A DNA stretch of 64,000 bases from Sympetrum striolatum (Eukaryota > Arthropoda > Insecta > Odonata > Libellulidae): contig OX388341.1 of assembly GCA_947579665.1 (NCBI GenBank), positions 6,314,752 through 6,378,751 on the forward strand, written 5' to 3'. Positions 33,593 through 45,485 of the stretch are shown piece after piece; the first letter of the stretch is position 1, and each line of letters begins with the position of its first letter. The position numbers and the translations under genes are program-made. Under the pieces are notes generated by a model. It had not been told where the DNA came from. It saw only the letters and a list, made by a program, of their open reading frames with translations, and searched no databases.

Positions 33593-36500
33593 ATTAGTGT
33601 TGTCGATCTGCTTGCAGTATGCAAGCTACATTTTACTCGTATGGATACATGAATGAATCCGGAGAAGCATCTATATATAATAGATATATATAGAGAGGAT
33701 ACAAACTCACAGGCCAAACCAAAAGGGTCATTGACTAGAAATATTTACGACATATTGGCCATAGAGTGTAACCGCCAGAAAAATTGCGATTTTGAACATC
33801 AGTGTCATGGGTTCGATTCCAGAGGGCCCCAAAGTCCCGATTTTTTCCTTTTAAATGCATTGCTTTGATTTTCCAGAATTTTTAAAAAATACTTCCCGTA
33901 TAGGCAGAGAACTGAAACTCTAGGAGCCTATAAACATGGTCAGGATCTATCGATAGCATTAATGAATTTTACAGAAAATATCCTGGGTTCGATGCTAGGG
34001 CGATGCAAAAATCCGCCGTTTAAAATACATTGAGGTAGTTTTTCATTATTTTATTTGATGCACTTATAAAAATAATAGGAAGTTCGTGCTTGGCTAGAAG
34101 ATGTATGGTAAGAATTCCTTTCAGAAAAAAATTTTGGTAGGACCGTACTACTCCTGGGTTCGATGCCGGGGCACATTAAAATTTCTCTCATAAGGAATAC
34201 ATGGGAAAAGTAGGACGTCATTTCAGGCAGTTGTAGCCAATACTTCTGCCTGAATTTTCACACATAGTTAAAGGTGGTGATCTTCTATTGTGCTGCATAG
34301 TAATTTCACCAGGAAGACCCGGGGTCGATGCCAGACGATTAAATTGAAGCGAATTCTAGGAATATTTCAATCCTTTTTTTTTCTTTTGAGGACCGTCCCG
34401 ATATAATGCCGATATGAAATTAGTGTTGTCGATCTGCTTGCAGTATGCAAGCTACATTTTACTCGTATAACTTATTTCTCCGGATTCATTCAAGGATATA
34501 GATAGATTGATAGGATACTAATTCACAGGCTAAACCACCAGCGTCATTGACTTGAAATTTTTATGACGTATTGGCCATAACGTGTAACCGCCAGAAAAAA
34601 TGCGGTTTTGATCCACAGTGTCATTGGTTCGATTCCAGAGGGCCCCAAAGTCCCGATTTTTTCCATTTAAATGCATTGCTTTTATTTTAGGGAATTTTTA
34701 AAAAATACTTCCCGGATAGGTAGGGACTTAAAACTCAAGGAGCCAACAGATATGGTCAGGATCTATCGATACCATCAACGACTTTTACAGAAAATATCCT
34801 GGGTTCGATGCTAGGACTGTGCAAAAAACTGCCCTTTTAAATAGATTGAGGTAGTTTTTCATTATTTTTTTGATGCTCTTATCGAAATGATAGGAAGTTC
34901 GTGCTCGACTAGAAGAGGTATGGTAAGAATTGGTTTCAGAAAAAATTTTTGTAAGACCGTACTATTCTTGGGCTCGATGCCAGAGCACAATAACTATTCT
35001 CTCATAAGGAATATAAGGGAAAAGTAGGATGTCGTTTGAGGCAGTTGCAGCCAATATATCTGCTTGAATTTTCACACATAGTTAGAAATGATGATCTTCT
35101 ATTGTGTTTCATAGGAAGTATAACCAGAAAGACCCGGGTTCGATTCCAGACAGTAATTATGTCACCCGTTTAAAATACATTGGGTTAGTTTTTAATTATG
35201 TTTTGATGCACTTATCGGAATGATAGCAGATGTATATTTAGACACGGTTTGAGAAAAAAGATTATATAAGACCATGCTGTTTCTGGGTTCGATGCCAGTG
35301 CACACTAAAATTTCTCGCATAAGGAATATGAGGAAAAAGTAGGACGTTGTTTGAAGCAGTTGCACCCAATATTTCTCCTTGAACTCTCACACATAGTTAG
35401 AGATGGTGATTTTCTATTGTGCTGCATAGTAAATTTTACCAGGAAGACCGGGGTTCGATGCCAGACGGAGAAATTGCAGCTAATGTGAATATTATTTTTA
35501 ACTTTTGAGGACCCTCTCGATATGATATCGACTTGAAATTTGTGTTATCAACATGTTTTCAGAATGCAAGCAACATTTTACTCGTATATAATAGATATAT
35601 AGAGGATACAAACTCACAGGCCAAACCACAAGCGTCATTGACTTGAAAGTTTTACGACATATTGGCCATAGAGTGTAACCGCCAGAAAAATTGTGATTTT
35701 TAACCTCAGTGTCATGGGTTCGATTCCACAGGGCCCCAATGTCCCGATTTTTCCCGTTTAAATGCATTGCTTTGTTTTTCGGGATTTAAAAAAAAATACT
35801 TTTCGGAAAGGTAGAGAATCGAAACTGGAGGAGCCTATATATATGACCATGATCTATCGAAAACATAAATGAGTTTTACGAAAAATATCCTGGGTTCGAT
35901 GCTAGGTCGAGGCAAAAGTCGGCCGTTTAAAATGCATTGTGGCGATTTTTAAGATTTTTTTTGGACCCTTTCCCGATGGCATAGAAACTTGAAATTCGGC
36001 ATGGAGTTGGAGATCATAAATATATTTCATAATCAGATTTTACATATTCGCTGTTGGTCCTTGGTTCGATCCCAGAGAGCCATTTACATTCCTCAATGCA
36101 TTTCTTATGGAGATAACAGAAAAAAGTTTTAGGTACTTCCGAATATGATATCGACTTCAAACTTAGTATGAAATAATATGAAGTCCTAATAAGTCATACT
36201 GTGCATTCACAGCTACCAATATTTTCTGGGTTAGACACCAGGCGTCTCTACAATCAGTAAATTATCCGATTTTAAGGAATTAATTTAAAGCCATTGCCAT
36301 TAATATTAATTCATGAAATTAGGTATATAGAGAGAGAACATAAATACATTTCAAAAACATGTTTTAGATTTCCTAGATCGTCCTTGGTTCGAATCCAGAG
36401 AGCCATTTACATTATTGAAAATTAGGACGTCGTTTGAGGCAGTTGGAGCCAATATTTCTGCTTGAATTTTCACACATAGTAAGAGATGGTGATTTTCTGT

Positions 36501-36945
36501 TGTGCTGCATAGTAGGTTCACCAGAAAGGCCTTGGTTCGATGCCAGGCGATTAAATTGCAGCGAATTTTAAGAATATTTTGAATCCTTGTTTTTTATTTG
36601 AGAATTTTCCCGATATGATGCCGACATGAAATTAGTGTTGTCGATCTGCTTGCAGTATGCAAGCTACATTTTACTCGTATATATATACGAGTAAACCGCC
36701 AGAAAAATTGCGATTTTGCACCTCAGTGTCATGGGTTCGATTCCAGAGGGCCCCAAAGTCTCTATTTTTCCCGTTTAAATGCATTGCTTCGATTTTCTAG
36801 AATTAAAAAAAATACTTTCCGGATAGTTAGATAATCAAAACTTAAGGAGCCTATATATATGGTCATGATCCATCGAAAACATAAATGAGTTTTACGGAAA
36901 ATATCCATGGTTCGATGCTAGGTCGGGGCAAAAATCCAAATCCAA
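33593..36945 (+). repeat. B-box satellite, higher-order tandem array, part 2
   Basis: The array resumes at the end of a unit and runs through units starting at about 33690, 34480 and 35590, then a truncated one from 36681. Motifs include GGGTTCGATTCCAGAGGGCC, CTGGGTTCGATGCTAGG, GGTTCGATCCCAGAGAGCC and GGCCTTGGTTCGATGCCAGG. At 33645-33665 a short inverted copy of the unit start (GAATGAATCCGGAGAAGCAT) faces the following unit. The array is cut at 36945 by a reverse-transcriptase fragment. Confidence 0.88.
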
Positions 36946-37440
36946 AATTCGAATTTATTAAGCAATCTCAGCCTAGCTTCCAATCTCCTTTCTTTCAAGG
37001 ATTCTCAACCTACGTCTGAGAGCATTTTTGTGCTTTTTTATCATAGCATTTCTTAGCAAAACAAACCGCGTTACGCTGCACTTCCTCGAGTTCGCCAGTA
37101 CACGTTTCATCTGCCGGATCCCATATACTTGCCGCATATTCCAAAAGGTAAAATAACATCGTTCTCTCACCTTGTTATCGCATTTACCGACAATACGCTT
37201 TACAAAGCCAAGCCTTTTACTTGCTTTGCCGCAGATTTTTCGAATATGCGTGCTCCAATTTAAGTTATTAGTAATGTTGATCCCGAGATACTCAACTGAA
37301 TCTACTACTTTTATATTCATTCCATTTATTTTGAACGGGTGATTTGGACGCAATTTTTTCTTTTCGAAGAAAGTAACTACGGAGCATTTACCTACGTTAA
37401 TATCTAATTCCCATTTTTCGCACCACATTACATTTATTTT
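36935..37440 (-). pseudogene. Non-LTR retrotransposon fragment, RT C-terminal end
   Basis: Minus-strand RT tail with GKCSVVTFF, VVDSVEYLGINITNNLNW, HIRKICGKASKRLGFVKR and, after frame changes, FVLLRNAMIKKHKNALRRR. These are the end of the palm and the thumb region of a Jockey/R1-like reverse transcriptase. It is 5' truncated near 37440 and ends at the satellite boundary near 36935 with a short (AAATCC)n-like tail, as expected for target-primed insertion. Confidence 0.8.
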
Positions 37441-38954
37441 TATGCCAAAAATGTCGTATATTCTTATTTAGACGTTTCAGAAATATTTCTATAAGAATGC
37501 ACGTATTTCTATTACCGCTTGCAGGCACAATTTCGTCGGACAATTATTTCTAATTTAGTTTTCGAAATGAAGCTAAGCTTACTGCCAGAAATAGCAATGT
37601 GCATGAGTCATAAACAATGTCAAAAGGGTTCTAAACATTGCAGAGTGTCCGCCAACCTGAAAAACTCAGGGAATTCTTCAGGAGTACTCGATGAATTTAT
37701 CTGGTATCCTGGAAAATAGATATTTTACTCTCTTTTACTAAATTTCTAACCATAACTCTTGTTTTTCGCTCCGTGTCAGTTCAGTAATAGTTCCCCTGAA
37801 AGGAAGAAACGGTTCGATGACAGCGTTGCCGTGACCAATGTATAGCTCATAATACGTAATTCCTCCTTTCTACGTACTAGTATAACATTTTGGCAATATT
37901 GCAAACACGCAGAATGGGACCGTACGGAGTCGAAGTTTCCAGGAGTACCCAATTTCTGTTTAGGCATGAAAAACCGCGAATAGAGCATGATGAGAATTTG
38001 TTTTCCACTTCGGTGGATTCGATCATTAGTTGGCGTCACAGTTTGTAGTTGGACTTTATCAGTGGGTTTTAAGAGTTGTCCTCATTGAACATAAAGGTAT
38101 TAACAGTTTTCCTCTTCGGAGACTTCCCTCACTATTCCATATTTCTTCGTGTATTACAGGGATTATTGAGAAAGTAATTTAACCATTATTACCTGGTCAT
38201 TAAAAATTTTAAAACTCCGAAGGGATTAACTAAGTATTTCAAACAAAGTTTACGTTTGGGAAATTTAGAATATTGATATGGGGATACATCGATTAACACT
38301 AGGAGGACGGGAGTTTCGCCCTACCTAGAAGGACGGCGGCGGTTTTCACGGCCTACTTTTAAAATTCGTAATTAAATACTTTTTTAAGTCACAAAGACGT
38401 ATATTTTGCAGAACTACATAATGTGACTTTTGTGCAAGTGCTGATAAGATGTTTTACCTCATAATTTGTTTAAATTTTAATTAATTAAACAAAACGCGGA
38501 CCGATGTCCTGAATCTGCAGAGTTTTATACTCTGCAATATTTTTCTTTCTCATACTAGACCAATGAAACTCATATTTTCGAGATAAGTGGTAGAAAGTCC
38601 GAATTGTTGAAAAAAGTCAGTCGCTTTACGCCAAAATTTGCTATGCCATCTGACGGAAAGCATATAAAACCACTCGTTCGCGCCTCGGGAAAAACCTCAA
38701 GCGAATACGATAGCGGAAGAATTTTTCGAATTATGACGTGAAAAATTCCAACCTGGGGTTTTCGTCCACGCAAAATCGTTTTATAACATTTACAAATATA
38801 TAAAACCACTTTCAGCAGGGTTACATATAAGTTTTTATCATTATGAAATGTTCTTCCAATTATTTTCTCAGATAAATATCAAACTTATATCTCAAATTTA
38901 AATTCAGTTACCTTTCTTGAACAATTAGAATTCATTTGAGGAAACACTTTATGA
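37441..38954. other. No gene seen; piggyBac-like terminus near 38293
   Basis: No coding region is recognised. At 38293-38296 a TTAA precedes CACTAGGAGGACGGGAGT, and a second CTAGAAGGACGG follows about 30 bp later. That resembles the terminus plus subterminal repeat of a piggyBac-type element. No matching opposite end was found. Confidence 0.35.
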
Positions 38955-40430
38955 AACAGGGCTGCCAACCGTCAAACCGGATCTCTATACAGAGAGTTAT
39001 GCGTTTGCAGTATAAATAACTAAAGAGATATTTTGAGCTCTGATTTGTTTCATGTGATTCGTTGAAACTCTTTGGGATCCCGAACTAGTTTATAAACTAT
39101 AGGAAGCAGGGTGACCAACATTTTTGGCTTTAAAGTCAAGGTAGCGATCAGATCTTCTTGAAAAACCTAACAATTTATCAGGCATTTATCGAAAATGGCC
39201 TTTTTTTACTTTCTCCATATACGAAGTATAGAGAAAGTATTGTTTTCATGAAAAAATTCGACTTCGTGATTTCAACGGAAATACACGTTTTGGGGTCCCT
39301 AGAACACGTTTTGACCATTTTCGGAATGATGTCTGTGTGTATGTGTGTTAGTGTGTGTGTGTGTGTGTATGTGTGTGTGTCTGTGATTGTGGGCGCTCTA
39401 ACGTTAAAACTGTTAGTCGTATCAATACCAAACTTCATATATAGTACTGTGGTGTATGCTGTCAGAGTTGATTAGTTTTTGGAGTAAATCGATCAACCGG
39501 AAGTCGAGCTTCATTCATCAAAGCTCATTTCCGGTTTTCAAAATATCTCCATAAATATGATATATAGGTATATTGTATACCCTATAAAAGTTTTAGGTAA
39601 TGAGTTTTACTATAACTTTTGCATTTAACATATTTTTGTATCACCGGTTGATTAGGAGTTATTCGTGAAATACTGATTAACCGGAAGTAGCTGATTATGT
39701 ACTTTGTGGGCGCTCTAACATGAAAACTATTAGTTGGATCAACACCAAATTTCATATATAGTATTTTGAATAGAGTCGTTAGAGTTAATTAGTTTTTGGA
39801 ATAAATCGGTTGACCGAAAGTTGAGCTTCATTCTTCAAAGCTCATTTCCGGTTTTCAAAATATCTCCATAAATATTATATTTAGGTATAAACTATTAATT
39901 ATAAAGGTTTTAGAAAATATAATTTACTATAACTTTTGTATGAAACATATTTTTGTATAACCGATTGTTTAGGAGTTATACATGAAATACTGATAAACCG
40001 GAAGCTGCTGATTATTTACTTTGTGGGGGCTCTGGGCGCTGTGGGCGAAAGGCCATTTCATCTTTTTTCATCGAACATGTCCCGAAAAACAATATTTATA
40101 GTGTTTTTGACTTAAAAGATAATATGATATAAATTAATCACTCCTCTTCCAAGTTTAGATTGAATATAGAGTTCGAAAATACTGTCGTAGATAAATATTT
40201 ACATCTTATATATGGAGAAAGTCATGTGCTGGCCACATCAGATTTTTTACACATATTTTATTCTGTACCTCGACTTTACAGCCGAAGATGTTGGTCACCC
40301 TGCTTTCTTATAGTTTATAAACTAATTCGGGATCCCAAAGAGTTTCAACGAATTACATGAAACAAATCTTTGCTCAAAATATCTCTTTAGAAATTTATAC
40401 TGCAAACGCATAACTCTCTGTTTAGCACTA
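38955..40430. mobile_element. Foldback-type element with about 170-bp inverted repeats
   Basis: The left arm (about 38958-39140, including TTATGCGTTTGCAGTATAAA and GGGATCCCGAACTAGTTTAT) is the reverse complement of the right arm (about 40262-40428, including AAACTAATTCGGGATCCCAA and TTTATACTGCAAACGCATAA). The arms are diverged by scattered substitutions. The interior is occupied by copy 3 of the 1-kb repeat. No transposase is present. Confidence 0.75.
39207..40242 (+). repeat. 1-kb (TG)n-containing repeat family, copy 3
   Basis: Full-length copy of the family at 19131, with the same start, (TG)n tract (about 39337-39385), two internal tandem blocks and end (GTGCTGGCCACATCAGA). It is inserted in a T run inside the foldback element, between its two arms. 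Confidence 0.88.
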
Positions 40431-40645
40431 GGAATACCGGACTTGTCACCCCTCTTATAACTACCAAATGGAGTCATTTTGACTCCGTTTGTTGACTGGC
40501 CCGATCCGTCAAGTCGGAGCGGCGTGACGTCAACCGGCCAAACCGACAAATCTGATCCGACCAAACTGGTTTGTTTCTCTTCCGAGTCTGAACAGACTTT
40601 TGGCCGCGAAAATCTACGAATTGAATTTTCAAGTTATTCATCGCA

Positions 40646-40818
40646 ATGGACAACACTTTGCTAATAGAATTAGTTAGACAAGAGAGAAATTTGGGTGATC
40701 AATTTTGGTGGGATCAACGAAGTGATAGATATCACAACCGTGATTTGAACCAGCCTTGTGGGAGAAGATTGGGAAAAAATTGAACGTCCCGAGTACGTCC
40801 AAAATTTTCATTAAATAA
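40646..40818 (+). pseudogene. MADF-domain protein of the Harbinger element
   Basis: ATG at 40646 gives MDNTLLIELVRQERNLGDQF, then RSDRYHNRDLNQ, the start of a MADF/SANT-like DNA-binding domain (LIELVRQ....LWD....Y.NR). The frame ends at a TGA at 40781. A one-base shift near 40755 restores the typical continuation LWEKIGKKLNV to a stop at about 40818. Harbinger elements usually encode such a protein as the partner that brings the transposase to the nucleus and to the DNA. It is broken and short. Confidence 0.65.
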
Positions 40819-41217
40819 ATTCACAAACATACACCCATACATGAAATATCTAGTCATAAAATTATAAAGTTACGCGAAACATCATTACATTATTTTCAAA
40901 AATTTGTTTTTCGCTGTCAAATGTTACAAGTTTAAGTAAGTGTTTTGCCATTGTATTGATCCTTGAGAAGTAACGAAGTATTTTTTAATACCTCCAACTT
41001 CCAGTGCTTTTTGGGTAGAACAATTTAAGTGTCTATTGTCTGTAGTGGCTCTATTTTGTGCTCCTTGGGTGTTTTTATTTAGTGCCCGCTGCGTAGAGGA
41101 TGCAGAAAAGTTTACCTCCAGATATATTGTGTAACAAACAAATACGTTTAACTATTTTTTCTGCTTTTCCGACGGAAGTTTCAATCGATTTATTAAGTGG
41201 CCTCCATTTCGTATTCA

Positions 41218-42440
41218 TTATTCCGAATGCGCCGCGGTTCTTCTAGCTCTTGAGTGACGATAGTTAAATATTTTCTCTTCATTTGAATGATTCCTTTTGG
41301 AATAGGGTTTCATGAGATAACTCTTTAGTGGATAGGCATCGTCACCGAGTAAAACGAAGGACATATCGATTGCACATCCGTCGAAACCAGCAGGTGGTGG
41401 TAATGTCTCTTTGTAATTTTCCAAATAATTGTGCAAAGTAGACTCTGATAGTGTGCCTCCATCACTCTGCTTCCAACACACGCCAAAATAAATAAAAATT
41501 AGCCTAGAGTTGTGGTCCGAAACCGCTTGTAGCACAATTGAAAAAATAAATGCTTGTAATTGTAAAACAAACTTCCACTTTTAGCAGGACGTTTAACCCT
41601 AATGTGTTTTCCGTCTATGCTACCGTTGCATTCGGAAAATTCCAACGTTGAGAAAATCCAGGAGCTATTTCTATGAATTTTTTGTGATCTGGTAGATGAA
41701 TACCAGATAATCTATTCCAGACAGCATCGATGACTGACGATTCCATGGCTTTCCCAACAGTTGCATCATGCACCCTAAATTGTTGTCCAATAGAATTAGA
41801 ACTAAGGATGGAGTTCCTAGGTTTATTGCACAAAAACTTGAAGAAAAGTAGAACTGGGAACTCTTCAATTACCGGCCGTCTAATTATGCTCCGTCCACAT
41901 GTTCCCAAGGAGCTCCTTCCCAAAATGAAACAGTAGGGGAAGAAACTCCCAGAAGTGACGTGGAATGGGGAAAGTATGATTCCCCTTTCACTTCATACTT
42001 GAACTTATGATTGATTCAATTTTTATGAAAGATTTCTTTATGTTAAACTTTGTTAAAATCAAGTCTCAGAAACTTATTTAACCCTTGAATCCCCGAAAAA
42101 GAATAATTATGTACGTACGAATTTCATAATATCACATTGAAAAGTTGCATTCGTAAAAAATATATTTAAAAGTATTTGTTCATCAAGAATTTCTTACCTC
42201 AGTGTTACAGTTAGTTTCTCCCCTGGGGAAATGTACTCCCTGAAGTTGCTAGTAGAATTTATGTCGTTGTATATATTTCTTAAAACATATTCATATGTTT
42301 CGATTTTCAATCGGTGGCGAAATTGAGTGGGATACCTTCGTAACTACTCGCACGTTTTCAAGTATTCCCCTTCTTTCTTCTCTTCGTAATATTCGTGCAT
42401 CCAAATTCGCCAGTTCTTAAACATATCAAGATAAATATTA
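41218..42440 (-). pseudogene. PIF/Harbinger transposase (DDE_Tnp_4)
   Basis: N-terminal homology is at about 42440-42195 (YPTQFRHRLKIETYEY, ISPGEKLTVTL). The segment 41923-41615 contains DHKKFIEIAPGFSQRWNFPN; the first catalytic Asp follows in another frame as GSIDGKHIRVKRPAKSGS. The segment 41535-41218 contains LQAVSDHNSRL, then the second Asp in FVLLGDDAYPLKSYLMKPY and the FNYRHSRARRTAAHSE end. The order and motifs are those of HARBI1-like transposases. At least two frameshifts and several stops make it inactive. Confidence 0.85.
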
Positions 42441-42641
42441 TTTTCACATAATAAATAATCGGTCTTCCGAATCGCTCATTTTATAAAGTCGAGGTACCCG
42501 TGTTACCAGAGAAGAAGTGCGATTCGGGAGCGGATTTTCCGCGTCCACTGACAGAACGTCGCCCGACTTTGGCCAGATTTTCTTACTTCTCGGACTCATT
42601 GTCGGATCGGGTCGGTTTACGCGTCCAATGTAAGTGCAGCC

Positions 42642-43560
42642 TTAACCAAATTCGATACAGTGAAGGTGTTAATGGTCGAAGTAAATCCTTCGACCTGAAG
42701 ACGCTGACAGGTTAGTCAGCGAAACTTTTGTCACCAAGCAGTCCTACGCGGACAGACACCCGTAAAAAAATGTAGAGAGCATGTACAAGATAATAAAACC
42801 ATCCCTACGCCTTGTTGCCTTTAAGCCTGGTTCTAATCCTCATGGTTATTTAACAGTTCATTTTAGAACTCCCCCACCTTCTTATCTTCACTTTCAATTC
42901 ATTGCCCTGTACTTATTTTCATTCCATTTAATCATTTTCCTCTCTTTCCGTCATATTCGTACTTTCATTTTCCTATAATTTTCAATTACAAATTACGAAC
43001 TATCCAAAATTGGGAATCTGAAAGCGCTTTTCAGCCAAGAACGAAAATTAATTTACAACGTCATTATGTGTATGTGGAAGGAGGCCGATGAAGAAATTCG
43101 AAAAAAGTTTATAAAAGTTTTTGATAGGGTCATGTCATCAACAGAAAAAATCCTTGGGACTACTATGTATATTCCAATGTAGAGAGATGATTTAAAACAA
43201 TCTCTCGGGGAGATGTGTTTTTTAATCGGGTTGAGTTTTATTCTCCTTTTGCCAAATAAGCTTAATGCAGAATTTTAACGGCAGTTACAATGTCCGTATT
43301 TCCATTGTAAACGCACTAATAGTCGCACTGCAAAAATCGTTTCTGCCCCTCTCCTCCGTACCCCTCCCCTCCATTCCGTCAGTATTCCACGGATTAGGTC
43401 AACCCCATTCGTGACGCATCCTTCTGTCACAAGCTTTTACGAGAGCTGAGAAAGAATTTATAACAATGTATCTGACATCAGGCACCAAAAGGCTGTAGCG
43501 TCAAAAGTTGAAGAATCGATACAAAGATGCCAGTAATGCCGTCAGTGGCCATTAAATATG
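42642..43560. other. No gene seen
   Basis: I recognise no convincing ORF, repeat or terminus. There is a pyrimidine-rich run of CCCCTCTCCTCCG type near 43345. Confidence 0.4.
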
Positions 43561-43676
43561 CCAATTGCTCAAGGGGACGGCAGCTGGACCTCAACACCCC
43601 CTCAATATGACTTGGGCACTGACTCAGACCTCTCAGCGCCCACCGGGGGGCGGTAGCGCCATCGTTGGGAACCACT
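43560..43676. mobile_element. Possible hAT (Charlie-like) terminus
   Basis: The stretch GGCGGTAGCGCCATCGTTGG ending AACCACTG at about 43677 is the complement of CAGTGGTTCCCAACGATGGC, the typical start of Charlie-like hAT elements. Only this one end was found, so the extent of the element is unknown. Confidence 0.4.
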
Positions 43677-44603
43677 GCTTTATACGCTGTGGGATCACTT
43701 ACATCTTCTTCTTTGATAGCATGCATGTGTTTCCGAAAGAAAGACATGAATTCGATACCATACCATAAATGTAACAATATAATCTAAACGTATAGGTAAT
43801 CTTATTAGATAAACCATTCAATTATTTATTTTTCATTTGGTATTTCCCGCTAACCAAGCCATGTTCCTTTATGTGCTAGTATGTATGCTAGGTTACCATG
43901 CGGTCACCCTTATTGCACATCTCCTCTTTATCCTCGAGGTAATTACGGATCATCTTCACCTTTCGTATTGACGAAAGGATTGGTATATTTCCGAAATAAT
44001 GTTAAGCTATCAATATTCGTCGATAAGTTTATCAAAATTATTCCAATGATACAGGTAAACAGATTAGATGAAGCATTATTATTTTTATATCTTTTGATGT
44101 TTCTTGCTCACCAAAGTATGTTACGCTATTAAATAAGCAGATATATCCTATTTTCCAAGCCACCATCCTTTTTCCTATGGACATTGCGTCTTTACTTTCA
44201 AATTTATTTGTTTCATTGTCGATTCGCAAAAATCACAAAATAATTCCAAATAAATTGGTAAAAAGATCACATGGATCAATCTATTTTTTGCTCTTATTTA
44301 GATCTCCTGATACTTATAGCATACCATTCTAGGTTACCAATATTGTAGTAGATGTACCTTGTGCCAGAAAATACATATTTTTTCCAATGGACATTTCGTC
44401 ATAATCCTTCAAGTGATATAAGATCAAAATCATCCTCTCCCTCGAGTTTTCTTCCATCTCCTAAAGAAAGTTTCGTTCGTTTCAAGATGAAATCCTTATC
44501 ATCACAATATAATTAAAAACATAAAGTTATTCAAACTATATACATCTTTGGAATCAAATCTTGCTCCTTTGTAATGAACTACGTCGAAACACTAAGTTAA
44601 GCT

Positions 44604-44684
44604 TTTCAAAAAATGAGAAAACTTAGTATCTTCCACTGTAAATGTTTTTCAGTGGAAGATACTAAGTTTTCTCATTTTTTGAAA
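44604..44684. repeat. Perfect 35-bp inverted repeat with 11-nt loop
   Basis: Arms 44604-44638 and 44650-44684 are exact complements (start TTTCAAAAAATGAGAAAACT) around the loop TAAATGTTTTT. The transcript would form an uninterrupted 35-bp hairpin on either strand. It has no relation to flanking genes. Confidence 0.9.
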
Positions 44685-45485
44685 TGTCTATTCCATTCCA
44701 CGAAGTCACGCTTCAGCATATCAATTTTACTATAAGTTAAGTTTTATGCTATCAGCAAACTCCAAGGTATTGTTTACAAAAGCATGTACTTCAGAAAGAA
44801 CGGTAAGGGAGTCAGTAATGTAAAATGGTACTTACAAAATTCAGAGAAAGATATCGCCATATTGAAAATTTCCACATTACCGGAAACTCTTCACAATTAT
44901 CTAAATAGTAAACTTCACATTAAACCAAATTTCCACAAAAACTTCATAACAGCATAGAAGAACTATTCTGTGATTTTACGTTATGATCTCGTAGCTCACA
45001 TAGAGAATTAAAAGACCATTAGTATATTTTGAGATATCGTCATGAATGAAGCCAACGAATTGGCAAATAATTAGGTAATTCCGATGCCCCGCCTAAGGAA
45101 ATTACTTCATAACAATTATTTCAGTGATAACAAGAATATGAAACTGCGTGATATAATAGAACATTTATTGATTATTAAGAGGATATAGATAAATAAAAAA
45201 ATATATTTTCACACGAAATATTAAAGTTTTTCTGCACCCATGCATTTGGCCATCTCTCCCGAGTGTCCGGGTGAGACCTCTGTGGGAGAAGTACCCCGTT
45301 AGCTTAAACTGAACTTAATCTGGAAAGCGTTTGTTATATACAAAATTGTTAAATATAACTTAAAGTCAGGATCTAAGAAAACGTTCAAGTTAACTTAAAA
45401 ACCTATTTAAAAGTTTAATTTGCAAAAATATCAGGGGGAGGCATCTTAGCCCCCTTCTAGAGGCATATAAATAGCATATTGAGGC

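Larger units (their letters stand above)
40470..42641. mobile_element. PIF/Harbinger element, approximate span
   Basis: The element carries a plus-strand MADF gene and a convergent minus-strand transposase. The right terminus ends ...CGTCCAATGTAAGTGCAGCC at about 42641, followed by TTA, in line with the 3-bp target site of Harbinger elements. The left end retains only an internal part of the inverted repeat: GGCCCGATCCGTCAAGTCGG at about 40498, against the complement of CGGACTCATTGTCGGATCGG near the right end. The outermost bases at the left are lost or rearranged. Confidence 0.7.

Noticed and set aside
29290..36945. Many GGTTCGATTCC-type motifs that could suggest a cluster of tRNA genes
   Set aside because: No A box, D arm, anticodon arm or acceptor stem accompanies the motifs; they are parts of satellite monomers.
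29290..36945. Regular repeats that might be mistaken for a CRISPR array
   Set aside because: Monomers are long and diverged with no short identical repeats and unique spacers; the genome is eukaryotic.
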